From NCBI RefSeq assembly GCF_021729145.1, contig NZ_JAJSLW010000003.1, positions 124,001 through 188,000 on the forward strand: a stretch of DNA of 64,000 nucleotides, written 5' to 3'. Shown one piece after another: positions 1 through 8,465 of this stretch. How positions within the stretch are numbered: position 1 is the stretch's first letter; every line of letters begins with the position of its first letter. Both the position numbers and the translations under genes were made by a program. The stretch comes from Membranihabitans maritimus. Lineage in GTDB: Bacteria; Bacteroidota; Bacteroidia; Chitinophagales; Saprospiraceae. The notes below the pieces were generated by a model. That model saw nothing but the letters and a program-made list of their open reading frames with translations, was not told the origin of the DNA and searched no databases.

Positions 1-1
1 T

Positions 2-487
2 CAGGTCCGGGGTGATGATCTTGCCGGGTATCACAAAATCGGGTATTCCGGCGGAATAGGCATTTCCTACCGTTTGGTCAATAGATGGGAAACGCATCTA
101 GAATTATTATACAGTCACGCTGGCTCCAGAAGTTCGATTTTTTTTCCCAAAGACCGTTTTATCGATCTCAACCTGGCCCAGATCCCATTGTATTTTTCTT
201 ATTTGACTTGGTGGGACAACGGGTTGGCCAAGTTTCAATTCGATGGCGGAATTAACATTAGTAGAATTTTGGATATAAACGTGGATTACAATAAAATTGA
301 GCCGCATTTGTCCGAAGTTCAAAAAAATGACTTAAGTTTATTGCTTGGATTTGGATTGTGGTTAAACCAGCATCACGGAATTTTTGGAAGATATGTCCGG
401 TCCTTTACCCCTTTTCTTGAAATACCTAATGAAGCAATTCCTTTAAAATTATTTTATTTAAGCTTACAATATCACTATAGATTTTGA
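2..487 (+). CDS. Outer-membrane beta-barrel protein, 3' fragment
   Basis: The frame is open from the left edge of the window, so the true start lies outside; a TTG at 74 is only an internal codon. The visible 161 residues alternate hydrophobic and polar positions, are rich in Tyr, Phe, Trp and Gly, and end in the aromatic pair RF, as is usual for the last strand of an outer-membrane barrel. The segment GYHKIGYSGGIGISYRL reads like a strand of the PorT/OmpW-like barrels common in Bacteroidota, but no specific family can be fixed from this part. Its TGA stop overlaps the TTG start of the next gene (TTGA), so the two are probably co-transcribed and translationally coupled. Confidence 0.7.
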   Translation, partial: QVRGDDLAGYHKIGYSGGIGISYRLVNRWETHLELLYSHAGSRSSIFFPKDRFIDLNLAQIPLYFSYLTWWDNGLAKFQFDGGINISRILDINVDYNKIEPHLSEVQKNDLSLLLGFGLWLNQHHGIFGRYVRSFTPFLEIPNEAIPLKLFYLSLQYHYRF

Positions 488-1413
488 AAAATACAATTGG
501 AATCATAGACCTTGGATCTAATACCTTCCATCTACTAATTGCGCGTATTACATCTGAAGGATTTGAGATTATTTACAAAGAGCGTTCATACGTTTTCCTG
601 GCTCAAAATGGCATAAACACCATTGCCCAGGAAGCTTTTGACCGGGGTCAGCAGACGTTGGAATCTTTCTATCAATCTTGTCGGGATCACAATACCCTGG
701 ACATCATTGCGGTAGGAACAGCTGCCTTGAGAAGCGCCAGTAACGGATTACTATTTTTGGAAATGGCAAAAAACCGTTTTGGCATTGAAATAGAATTGAT
801 CGATGGAAACAGGGAAGCCCAGCTTATATACAAGGGAATCGTAGCAGCCTGTCCGGATTATTCTTCAGATGCCCTTATGATGGATATTGGAGGTGGCAGT
901 ACTGAATTCACCATTACCAAAAATAACTCTGTTGTATTTCAGGAAAGCTTACCTATTGGTTTGGGAGTAATTCGCAATTCCCTTCCATTGTCAGATCCTG
1001 CAACTTCTGAGGAAATACAAATTGTAAAGAATTTTATTGAATTGAAATCAGGTAAATTAATCGAAAACCTCAATGGAGTAAGACCTAAGAATTTAATTGG
1101 TGGATCGGGAACATTTGACGTAATTGCTGAAGCAACTATTGGGCCGGACTTTCAGAATCAGGATTGTGGAACAGCCACCCTGGAACAAGTAAATAATTAT
1201 ATAAGTCCTATCATAAGTTCTACAGAGGCTGAACGGATACAAAATAGCAGTATTCCCCAAAAAAGAGTAAACTTAGCCGTTTATGCATTTATTATGATCG
1301 AATGGATATTGGAGCAAATAGAGTTTGAAAAAATCGTATTTTCCAAATTTGCTTTAAAAGAAGGGCTGTTACAGGAATGTTTTGAAAATTGGAAAAGGAC
1401 CAAGCAGAAATAA
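484..1413 (+). CDS. Ppx/GppA family phosphatase (exopolyphosphatase-like)
   Basis: A 309-residue protein of the sugar kinase/Hsp70/actin fold. The N-terminal phosphate-1 loop IDLGSNTFHLLI (residues 8-19) and the second phosphate loop DIGGGSTEF (134-142) are intact, as is GTAALRSA (78-85). Such proteins hydrolyse polyphosphate or pppGpp in the cytoplasm. At about 310 residues it is the short form found in Bacteroidota, without the C-terminal HD-like extension of E. coli Ppx/GppA, so polyphosphatase versus pppGpp phosphatase activity cannot be decided here. The TTG start overlaps the stop of the upstream barrel gene. A bidirectional hairpin terminator follows directly after the stop. Confidence 0.85.
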   Translation: MKNTIGIIDLGSNTFHLLIARITSEGFEIIYKERSYVFLAQNGINTIAQEAFDRGQQTLESFYQSCRDHNTLDIIAVGTAALRSASNGLLFLEMAKNRFGIEIELIDGNREAQLIYKGIVAACPDYSSDALMMDIGGGSTEFTITKNNSVVFQESLPIGLGVIRNSLPLSDPATSEEIQIVKNFIELKSGKLIENLNGVRPKNLIGGSGTFDVIAEATIGPDFQNQDCGTATLEQVNNYISPIISSTEAERIQNSSIPQKRVNLAVYAFIMIEWILEQIEFEKIVFSKFALKEGLLQECFENWKRTKQK

Positions 1414-1414
1414 A

Positions 1415-1451
1415 AAAAGCTTTTTCAGGATTTTACTCTGAAAAAGCTTTT
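1415..1451. terminator. Bidirectional hairpin between convergent ppx and serA
   Basis: Perfect 14-bp inverted repeat (1415-1428 with 1438-1451, arms AAAAGCTTTTTCAG/CTGAAAAAGCTTTT) with a 9-nt loop, starting two bases after the phosphatase stop and 27 bases from the serA stop. Read on the minus strand the stem runs into seven consecutive T, so it is a good intrinsic terminator for serA; on the plus strand the T stretch is shorter. Confidence 0.8.
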
Positions 1452-1477
1452 GACATATTATTTACATTTCTCAAATC

Positions 1478-2443
1478 CTATTGAAAGAATTCGATTATTT
1501 TATCTGCTAACTCTCTACCTATATTTGCCTGGGCTTCATTGGTAGAGGCTCCGATGTGCGGGGAAACAGAAATTCTTGGGTGTTCCAATAATTCTTGTTT
1601 AGGTGTAGGTTCTCCCTCGAATACATCAAGGCCGGCAGCTAAAATTTTACCAGATTCCAATCCTTCCAAAAGGACTGTTTCGTCAATCACACCTCCCCTG
1701 GCTGCATTGACCAAAACGATACCATCCTTCATTTGATCCAATTCTTCCTTTCCAATCAAAGCTCCTTGTCCGCCCGGAACATGCAAAGTAATAATATCTG
1801 AACCTTTTAGAAGGTCTTTCATTGAGACAGTATCAATTTTTGCAGAAGCTGTCACTCCATAGGTATCAAAAAGCTTCACTTCGATATCTACTTCATCAAC
1901 CATTGGGTCAGCCGCTAACACTTTCATCCCCATAGCTAATCCAATACGGGCTGCTTCTCTTCCTATCCTTCCCAGACCTACAATTCCCAATGTCTTTCCT
2001 TTTAATTCAAATCCTCCGGAATACGCTTTTTTCAATTTTTTAAAATCCGTATTCCCTTTCACGGGCATTTCTCGATGAGAGTTGTTAAGAAATCGGGCAA
2101 TAGAAAAAATGTGAGCAAACACCAATTCTGCCACAGACAAAGAACTGGCAGCAGGTGTATTTATTACTTTAATCCCTTTTTCCTGCGCATATTCGACATC
2201 AATATTATCCAGCCCTACCCCTGCTCTTGCAATAATTTTGAGATTGGGAGCCTGGTCAATCAAGTCTTTGCGAACCTTTGTGGCACTTCTTACGATTATT
2301 ACATCGTATTCATTGAGTTTGGATGGGAGTTCATCTTGAGGTATCTTCTCGGTATGCAATTCATATCCTGCATCCTCGAGCAATAATTTACCATCGGCAT
2401 GAATACCGTCATTGGCTAAAATTTTAATCATTTTAGATTCCAT
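1478..2443 (-). CDS. serA: D-3-phosphoglycerate dehydrogenase, short form
   Basis: A 321-residue D-2-hydroxyacid dehydrogenase. The Rossmann motif GLGRIG is at 156-161; the catalytic set is visible as Arg249 (NAARGG), Glu278 (DVFEGEP) and His296 (SPHIGAST). It oxidises 3-phosphoglycerate to 3-phosphohydroxypyruvate with NAD, the first step of serine synthesis. It lacks the C-terminal ACT domain through which the long enzymes sense serine, so feedback control of that kind is not expected. Two ATG codons are possible, at 2443 and 2431 (MIKILAND); the second matches the usual length better. No serC lies beside it here. Another D-2-hydroxyacid dehydrogenase specificity is not excluded, but the fit to short Bacteroidota SerA is good. 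Confidence 0.85.
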   Translation of the reverse strand: MESKMIKILANDGIHADGKLLLEDAGYELHTEKIPQDELPSKLNEYDVIIVRSATKVRKDLIDQAPNLKIIARAGVGLDNIDVEYAQEKGIKVINTPAASSLSVAELVFAHIFSIARFLNNSHREMPVKGNTDFKKLKKAYSGGFELKGKTLGIVGLGRIGREAARIGLAMGMKVLAADPMVDEVDIEVKLFDTYGVTASAKIDTVSMKDLLKGSDIITLHVPGGQGALIGKEELDQMKDGIVLVNAARGGVIDETVLLEGLESGKILAAGLDVFEGEPTPKQELLEHPRISVSPHIGASTNEAQANIGRELADKIIEFFQ

Positions 2444-2488
2444 TTAAATTTATACAAAAAAGAGTTTTATTGATTCTACTGTCAAAAT

Positions 2489-2794
2489 TTAATTTTTAGT
2501 GGCCTCGCATTCTTCTAACTGGGATTTGTAACTCTCTGCCTCAACTTTGTAGTACTCCACGTCTTTTTCCAATTTTCTAATTTGCTCTAATAGATCAGCC
2601 TCAGAAGCTGTATCTCCACTCGATACTCCATTTGCCCCTGCATCCTCTGTACGCTCCGATCCAAACCAACCGGATATCTCGCCAATCGGATCTTTTCCAT
2701 TGACATAAGAAGCCACAAAGTAAGCTATGGGAGCAACAACCAGCAAAACTATAAAAAGCTTTGCACAACCTGTCATTTTATATCGCTTAGCCAT
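2489..2794 (-). CDS. Small membrane-anchored coiled-coil protein
   Basis: The reading frame runs up to 2833, but the start taken here is the ATG at 2794 (MAKRYKMTGC), just before the only hydrophobic segment; the upstream codons lack features of a protein N terminus. The 101-residue product has one transmembrane segment (about residues 10-30, KLFIVLLVVAPIAYFVASYV), a polar Gly/Ser/Asp linker, and a C-terminal heptad-like Glu/Lys-rich coiled coil (about 68-98). I do not recognise the family. The layout suggests a membrane-tethered helper protein. It lies 45 bp upstream of serA on the same strand and may be co-transcribed with it. Confidence 0.6.
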   Translation of the reverse strand: MAKRYKMTGCAKLFIVLLVVAPIAYFVASYVNGKDPIGEISGWFGSERTEDAGANGVSSGDTASEADLLEQIRKLEKDVEYYKVEAESYKSQLEECEATKN

Positions 2795-3013
2795 TAAAAT
2801 AAAAATTTGGTAATTTCGAGGGAAAATATACAAACTTTAATCGGCGTATTGTAATTTGAATTTAGGTATTCGACGAAATAAAATTTTCAAGGGTGGAACA
2901 ACAATGTTTTGAAGGATTTATGCAGTCAACCGAGCAATTCACAAACAATATTTTATAATTGAAAGACAATTGTTTTTAAAATTTATCCTACGCCCTAAAT
3001 CAAAACAACACTC

Positions 3014-4198
3014 CTATTTTTTGAAGATTGAAAAATCAAACACATCTACCTCCAATTGCCCCTCTCTCTTATATGGATTATCGGGGTGATTGACTAACAT
3101 ATGGAATCCGTCCGGAGCTACAAAACATTGACCGATACCGTATTTATTCCATTCAGGTAAAAACGAAGATTTAAGTTGCCAGTCTTCATCGTATACTTGT
3201 AAAACAAATCTGGGATACATTCTACCACTCATAAATTGAACAGGATTATCAGTATGGAATACTCCTCCCGGCCAAATCAAGCGATAATACAATTGGCGAT
3301 ATGGATCATAAATAATATTCAAATTTTCGGCATGGTCCCTTCTTCGTTGAGTAAACTGCGAAGTACTGTAAAGCTTCCATTCTAACGGTCCATCATTCCC
3401 AAAAGGCAAACAAGTAGTACAATCCAAATGAATCATCCTGGATAAAGAATCTGTTTCTTCCTCAAATTCCAATATATGCGGAGCATCAAAAGGCATGATG
3501 ATAAATCGCCTTTCTTTATTATTATATGTCCATGCAAATTCCATGGACCGTCTTATAGTATCCCAATATTCATCAGGAAATCGAAAATTCGTCAGCCTGA
3601 TTTTTCGGTTTTCCCAATCCATAAAATAAGCAACAATATAATCTGAGGCACTTTTACCCTGATTGTAATCATTAATATTGCTTATATGAGACATATACAT
3701 CCCAATACTTGTCTGAAATATTGAGTTACCCATCGCTGTACTGGACACAATATGAATGTAGGGCGTAAAGTCCTGAATGGTATCGTAAGGAATTTCTTCA
3801 ACGAGTTTGCCCTGATAATCCAATACTTTTAGACGAAAGTCTACATCAGGTATAATAAACGATGTATCTGAAACAGGAAAAAAACCATTTGGATGGATAA
3901 CTCCTTCTTCACCGGATCCCGGGATTTTCACGGAAGTATATCTCTTGCCTCCATCTTTGATATCAATAAAATCAATAGTTCTGGTCTTCTCATTATATAA
4001 AAGGAGAGAGGGTTGACCCTTAATTTCTTTATAATACATAGTATTAGAAAAATTGGACGATCGGATGTCCAATTTCAACTCGTATGATTTATTAAGAAAA
4101 AAGTTCAGGTCTTTTATTCCTTCTTTTTGAGCTACCAAGCAAGGAGAGAATATAAATATTAGAAGTACTTTACAAATGATGTTGATAGCTCTTTTCAT
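3014..4198 (-). CDS. Exported DUF4221-like protein
   Basis: A 394-residue protein with a signal peptide (hydrophobic residues 8-22, probable cleavage after VAQ at 22-24). The body is rich in aromatic and acidic residues and looks like a repeated beta-sheet fold of the propeller type. Segments such as YRLIWPGGV and the spacing of the C-terminal half recall the Bacteroidota-restricted DUF4221 family, from memory only. Function unknown; probably periplasmic or attached to the envelope. The Cys at 20 lies in SPCLVAQ, a poor lipobox, so signal peptidase I cleavage is more likely. It lies 51 bp downstream of another exported protein gene on the same strand. Confidence 0.6.
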   Translation of the reverse strand: MKRAINIICKVLLIFIFSPCLVAQKEGIKDLNFFLNKSYELKLDIRSSNFSNTMYYKEIKGQPSLLLYNEKTRTIDFIDIKDGGKRYTSVKIPGSGEEGVIHPNGFFPVSDTSFIIPDVDFRLKVLDYQGKLVEEIPYDTIQDFTPYIHIVSSTAMGNSIFQTSIGMYMSHISNINDYNQGKSASDYIVAYFMDWENRKIRLTNFRFPDEYWDTIRRSMEFAWTYNNKERRFIIMPFDAPHILEFEEETDSLSRMIHLDCTTCLPFGNDGPLEWKLYSTSQFTQRRRDHAENLNIIYDPYRQLYYRLIWPGGVFHTDNPVQFMSGRMYPRFVLQVYDEDWQLKSSFLPEWNKYGIGQCFVAPDGFHMLVNHPDNPYKREGQLEVDVFDFSIFKK

Positions 4199-4249
4199 GA
4201 TAAATTACATCTGAAAAAAGAAGGTGTACTAAAGCCATTTTACCGATCG

Positions 4250-4582
4250 TTATTTGATCTTTTTCCCAGGTTTAAACAAGGGATTCATTTCCATAAAATA
4301 ATATTTCTCCTTATCCGCAGTAGCATTTGGAATAGCTATAACATTTTTCTCGTCAGGCTTTATGACAGGCATAAATGATATAAATTTCTCCGGCTCCAGG
4401 AATTCACCACTTACAAGAGGCATTTCACTGGTGTCAACACCAAATAAAAGAGAATCCCCAAAAGCTATAGATGTATCTTGAAAGTCAAATGGGATCAACT
4501 TTCCCAAGTCCTGGCCATACACACATATAAGCCCGGTAAAAAGAAATACTGGAATTAAAAAAATATGTTTTATGCATTTCAT
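4250..4582 (-). CDS. Small exported protein of unknown function
   Basis: A 110-residue product with a signal peptide (MKCIKHIFLIPVFLFTGLIC, cleavage probably after VYGQ near residue 24). The mature part is short, acidic in the middle and ends in a basic tail (KPGKKIK). No known domain is recognised. It precedes the DUF4221-like gene on the same strand, so the two may form one transcription unit and act together in the envelope, which is inference only. Base composition is like that of its neighbours. Confidence 0.5.
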   Translation of the reverse strand: MKCIKHIFLIPVFLFTGLICVYGQDLGKLIPFDFQDTSIAFGDSLLFGVDTSEMPLVSGEFLEPEKFISFMPVIKPDEKNVIAIPNATADKEKYYFMEMNPLFKPGKKIK

Positions 4583-4729
4583 AATACTTTAAGTGTTTCA
4601 ATCATTAAAATAAGCAAAAGGTTATTTTACTTCCAATTTAGCGACAACTTTAACGTACCATTGATGTTTGGCAGGAAATGGAGTTGTGTGAGCACCCTAG
4701 ATAGACCTAATAATAATGGGGTTATCGTA

Positions 4730-6919
4730 TCAACTAATCCTTGACCACAATGCAGCTTTTTTATGGCGGGTTTCCAAATACTTTCTAATGCCCCTGTGCT
4801 CCGGGGCTAATAATTCCGGGTCCTCATCCAGAATTTCTCTGGCAACTTCCCTGGAAATCTTTAAAATGTTTTTATGTTCAATTAAGTCCGCTTTCTTAAA
4901 GACCAATTTTCCACTTTGTTCCAATCCCTGAATATTGCCCGGGCCTCTCAAAGCTAAATCAACTTCTGCTACTTCAAAACCATCAGTTGTACGTACCATT
5001 GTATTTAATCGTACTTTTGCCTCTTCACTCAGTTTATTCCCGGTCATAAGGATACAGTAACTCTGATTAGCACCACGCCCCACTCTTCCTCTCAGTTGAT
5101 GCAACTGAGAGAGGCCAAATCGATTGGCATTTTCAATAATCATAACGGAAGCATTGGGAACATTTACCCCTACTTCAATGACTGTAGTGGAAACCAGGAT
5201 ATGTGTCGTACCTGCTGAGAAACGCTGCATTTCCTTTTCCTTTTCTTCAGGTTTCATTCTTCCATGGACAACTCCAATCTGGTAATCGGGTCTTGGCAAA
5301 AAAGTCATTAACTTTTCATACCCATTATTTAGATCCTCAAGATCCATGTTTTCAGACTCTTCAATGAGCGGATAAACTATATAAATTTGCCTCCCTTCCG
5401 CAATTTGCTTTTTCATAAACTTTATTACATCCGGACGAAAATATTCAGTCTTATGAAGAGTTTTTACCGGTTTCCTGCCTGGCGGAAGTTCATCGATTAC
5501 ACTTACATCAAGATCTCCGTAGGTAGTCATGTGCAGTGTACGTGGTATCGGAGTTGCAGACATTATCAGGACATGAGGAGGGAGTTCTTTTCCCTTTTGC
5601 CATAATTTGGCTCTTTGAGCCACCCCAAAACGGTGTTGCTCATCTATAATGGACAATCCCAAATTGTCAAATATCACTTTATCCTCGATCAATGCGTGCG
5701 TCCCGATTACAAGATCGATGGCCCCCAGCCTTAGCATTCGAAGCAATTCCTTTCTCTGACTTCCTTTCACACTACCCGTAAGCAATGCCACACGAAAACG
5801 CATATCTTTCGCCAATTCAGAAATGGACTCAAAATGTTGTTGTGCCAAAATCTCTGTAGGTGCCATAAGGCACGATTGATACCCATTGTCCCGGGCCAAC
5901 AAAACGGTCATAAAAGCAACTATTGTTTTGCCACTGCCTACATCCCCTTGTAAAAGACGGTTCATTTGAACACCCGAACCAAGATCTCTCCGAATTTCTT
6001 TTAATACACGTTCCTGGGCTCCGGTAAGTGAAAAAGGAAGATGGTCATTGAAAAACTCAAGGAATAAATCACCCACCTCCGGAAAAACAATTCCCTTAAT
6101 TTGCTTTTTCTTATTGAGATATTGTTTGATCAAGCGCAATTGTAAAAAAAAGAATTCTTCAAAAATAATCCGGTTTTCTGCAATCTTTAAATCCCGTTGA
6201 CTCTCCGGAAAATGAACATTCCGAATAGTATCATAAATCGACGAAAACTTGAATTTATCAATAAGGTAATCAGGTAAATACTCCCAAAAGTCGTCCCTCG
6301 ACATTCCGGCAACGACCCCTTTCATTATTTTACCCCTCCCTTTGGTATCCAATCCCCTTTTAGTTAATTTCTCTGTACTTCTGTAAATTGGAATTAAATT
6401 ACCCGATACTTTTGTCTTTTTTTCTCGTGCCAATTCAAGTTCGGGGTGCGCTATATTAAAAGAATTCCTGAATTTGGTCAATTTCCCATTGATAATGTAT
6501 TCTTCTCCTTTAACCAATTGTTTGATTATCCAATCATGGCTCTTAAACCAGACCAATTCCAATGAACCAGATTCGTCGGTTGCCAGGGCAACCAGCCTTT
6601 TTGGGTGCTTTCTTCCAATGATCCTGTAATCCCTTATTACTGCCTTTAATTGGACCCAATCAAAATTTCCACTTTTTGCCTGGGCAATGGAAGAAATGGA
6701 AGTACGATCCTGGTATCGTATTGGAAAATCCATAAGCAAATCTTCCAATTTTTTCATACCCAACTCCTTTTCCAGCAACTCAGATCTTGCAGGACCTATT
6801 CCTTTTATGAATTCAATTTTCTTTGATAAATATGCATTGGGTAGTAACAAACCGCTCCTGATTAATTCAAAAGATAAAAATACTAATTCTTGGGATTCAA
6901 AATAATTTCGAAACGCCAA
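4730..6919 (-). CDS. recG: ATP-dependent DNA helicase RecG
   Basis: A 729-residue superfamily 2 helicase. In order: a wedge/OB domain containing IKGIGPARSELLEKELG (38-54) and the OB fold (about 85-165); motif I GDVGSGKT (325-332); TGS; the DEQH box (426-429); SATPIPRT; and the C-terminal SF2 lobe with QLRGRVGRG and the RecG signature after it. RecG remodels stalled replication forks and branches Holliday junctions. The frame starts at ATG 6919, but the family usually begins about ten residues before IEFIKGIGP; a TTG in this frame (codon 24, about 6850) preceded by AGGAG is a serious alternative. Motifs are intact. Confidence 0.95.
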   Translation of the reverse strand: MAFRNYFESQELVFLSFELIRSGLLLPNAYLSKKIEFIKGIGPARSELLEKELGMKKLEDLLMDFPIRYQDRTSISSIAQAKSGNFDWVQLKAVIRDYRIIGRKHPKRLVALATDESGSLELVWFKSHDWIIKQLVKGEEYIINGKLTKFRNSFNIAHPELELAREKKTKVSGNLIPIYRSTEKLTKRGLDTKGRGKIMKGVVAGMSRDDFWEYLPDYLIDKFKFSSIYDTIRNVHFPESQRDLKIAENRIIFEEFFFLQLRLIKQYLNKKKQIKGIVFPEVGDLFLEFFNDHLPFSLTGAQERVLKEIRRDLGSGVQMNRLLQGDVGSGKTIVAFMTVLLARDNGYQSCLMAPTEILAQQHFESISELAKDMRFRVALLTGSVKGSQRKELLRMLRLGAIDLVIGTHALIEDKVIFDNLGLSIIDEQHRFGVAQRAKLWQKGKELPPHVLIMSATPIPRTLHMTTYGDLDVSVIDELPPGRKPVKTLHKTEYFRPDVIKFMKKQIAEGRQIYIVYPLIEESENMDLEDLNNGYEKLMTFLPRPDYQIGVVHGRMKPEEKEKEMQRFSAGTTHILVSTTVIEVGVNVPNASVMIIENANRFGLSQLHQLRGRVGRGANQSYCILMTGNKLSEEAKVRLNTMVRTTDGFEVAEVDLALRGPGNIQGLEQSGKLVFKKADLIEHKNILKISREVAREILDEDPELLAPEHRGIRKYLETRHKKAALWSRIS

Positions 6920-7063
6920 TAACGTTTATTAATTTCACCTTTATTGAATTTAGGGAGATGGAAATATTTCTGAAAACATTCACGACCGGTTTGCAGTTAT
7001 AAATCTGTTTATTGGGAAATTCAGGATTTGAACGCATTTGTAAACTCATTAATAATTGAGATT

Positions 7064-7417
7064 ATGGCCAGCAAAAGACAACAACAAGTAAGCGAATTGG
7101 TTAAACGACACTTTAGTACTGTATTACTCCAGGAAGGAAGTTATATTTACGATCAGGCATTGGTGACTGTCACTAATGTAGTGGTAAGTTCCGACTTAAG
7201 ACATGCAAAAATTTATTTAAGCGTCTATAATCGAGAGGATAAGTCCAATGTAATTCTGGAAATGGAGGAAGAAAAATCCCGGCTCAAATCCTTATTTGGG
7301 AATAGTATTCGAAAACATATAAAACGAGTTCCGGAAATAGACTTTTACCTGGATGAAACATTAGATGAAATGTATAGATTGAATCAATTATTCGATAATA
7401 TCAATCATAAAAAGTGA
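7064..7417 (+). CDS. rbfA: 30S ribosome-binding factor A
   Basis: A 117-residue protein starting at the ATG at 7064 (MASKRQQQVSELVKRH); the frame is open from 7028, but the upstream residues do not fit the family. It has the KH-like fold: N-terminal helix with the invariant region around VSELVKRHFS, strand VTVTNVVVSSDLRHAKIYLSV, and the C-terminal LNQLFDNI motif in place of LDxLL. RbfA binds the 30S subunit and helps mature the 5' end of 16S rRNA, especially in the cold. It is divergent from recG with about 145 bp between the start codons and stands alone rather than next to infB or truB. Confidence 0.9.
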   Translation: MASKRQQQVSELVKRHFSTVLLQEGSYIYDQALVTVTNVVVSSDLRHAKIYLSVYNREDKSNVILEMEEEKSRLKSLFGNSIRKHIKRVPEIDFYLDETLDEMYRLNQLFDNINHKK

Positions 7418-7486
7418 GGTGGGGTTAAATAGTTTGGTCGTTTGTTTAATATTGAAGTACCAGCCAAACCAGGAATTTTTCTAATA

Positions 7487-8059
7487 TTATTCACTGTTCC
7501 CGACAATAGAAACCAGTTCTATTTCAAAAATTAAAGGCGTATAGGGTTTAATTAGTTTACCAGCTCCTCTGGCACCATACCCCAAATCTGAGTTCGCTAA
7601 TACATAAATGGTTCCACCTTCCCGGATATATTGAAGTCCTTCCTGCCACGCAGGAATTACTTCATTTATGGTAAAGATTGAAGGTTGCCCACGGTCAAAA
7701 CTACTATCAAAGACCCTGTCATCTACCAAATAACCTTTATATTGTACCATTACTTTCCCTTTTTCACCAATTTTATCTCCATCTCCTTTTGATTGAATAT
7801 AATACAAAAGGCCCGATTCTGATTGCTGTACCGGCCAGTTGTGATCGATGGCATATTGTACTAACTTATTCATCTGGTCAGCCTGATAAGACTTTGGACT
7901 GGGTTCGATCAACATAGCCAGCCGCATAAGTTCCTCTTCACTCAGACTGTTTTCTTGCGCATCTTTCGAAACTACTCCACCGCTATCAGCTTCATTACCA
8001 CCACAAGAAATAAGTATGCTTAAACCAATCACAAAAAAGAGTGTTATAATTTTATTCAT
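7487..8059 (-). CDS. FKBP-type peptidyl-prolyl isomerase lipoprotein
   Basis: A 190-residue protein from ATG 8059 (MNKIITLFFVIGLSILISCG). The frame is open further upstream to 8257 but that part is antisense to the thioredoxin gene and is not taken as coding. The lipobox ends at Cys19 (LISC), so it is a lipoprotein, probably facing the periplasm. The C-terminal 100 residues form an FKBP domain: VMVQYKGYLVDDRVFDSS, VIPAWQEGLQYIREGG, SDLGYGARG. These proteins catalyse proline cis-trans isomerisation and help fold exported proteins; several Bacteroidota encode them near gliding or secretion genes, which is not the case here. The start codon is only 16 bp from that of the divergent thioredoxin. 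Confidence 0.85.
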   Translation of the reverse strand: MNKIITLFFVIGLSILISCGGNEADSGGVVSKDAQENSLSEEELMRLAMLIEPSPKSYQADQMNKLVQYAIDHNWPVQQSESGLLYYIQSKGDGDKIGEKGKVMVQYKGYLVDDRVFDSSFDRGQPSIFTINEVIPAWQEGLQYIREGGTIYVLANSDLGYGARGAGKLIKPYTPLIFEIELVSIVGNSE

Positions 8060-8075
8060 AACGCAAATTACAAAA

Positions 8076-8381
8076 ATGTCAAAGATTAGTTTCAACGATT
8101 TAATAAAAAGCGAAACACCTGTACTTGTTGATTTCCATGCTACATGGTGTGGTCCATGCAAAGCATTTGCTCCTATATTACAGGAATTTAAAGATGAAAT
8201 GAAAGGTTCTGTACGAATAATAAAAATTGATATTGATAGAAACGAAGCACTGGCCAATCAGTTGGGAATCCGGTCTGTCCCTACGATTCAACTATATCAA
8301 AAGGGTGAATTAAAATGGAATGCAAGTGGTGTACAACAACTGTCTGAATTAAGGAGACAGGTTAAGGCATTGGCGGTATAA
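8076..8381 (+). CDS. trxA: Thioredoxin
   Basis: A 101-residue single-domain thioredoxin starting at ATG 8076 (MSKISFNDLI). The active site WCGPC has Cys25 and Cys28; the cis-proline loop is RSVPTIQLY and the C-terminal region LSELRRQVKAL is typical. It has no signal peptide, so it is cytoplasmic and should be reduced by thioredoxin reductase and serve ribonucleotide reductase, peroxiredoxins and similar targets. The frame extends upstream to 8016, but those codons overlap the start of the divergent lipoprotein gene and do not resemble thioredoxin. Confidence 0.92.
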   Translation: MSKISFNDLIKSETPVLVDFHATWCGPCKAFAPILQEFKDEMKGSVRIIKIDIDRNEALANQLGIRSVPTIQLYQKGELKWNASGVQQLSELRRQVKALAV

Positions 8382-8386
8382 AAGAC

Positions 8387-8450
8387 GAAAGTTGGAAGTC
8401 CGGAGTCAGAAAGTCGAAGACAGAGGTACTTCCAACTTCGGACTCCCGGT
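8387..8450. repeat. Degenerate GAAGTC-type repeat forming a hairpin
   Basis: Between the convergent thioredoxin and TPR genes lie units of 7-8 bp related to GAAGTCGG on the plus strand (8387-8420) and again, inverted, at 8427-8447. Together they give a perfect 11-bp inverted repeat (8389-8399 AAGTTGGAAGT with 8428-8438 ACTTCCAACTT), extended by CG pairs if one base is bulged. It may serve as a two-way terminator, but there is no T run. From memory, runs of AAGTCGGAAGTCC are scattered between genes in many Bacteroidota genomes. Confidence 0.55.
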
Positions 8451-8465
8451 TCCAATCATTCTTAA

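Noticed and set aside
8060-8257. N-terminal extension of the FKBP lipoprotein frame
   Set aside because: It is antisense to thioredoxin and would bury the lipoprotein signal peptide that begins at 8059.
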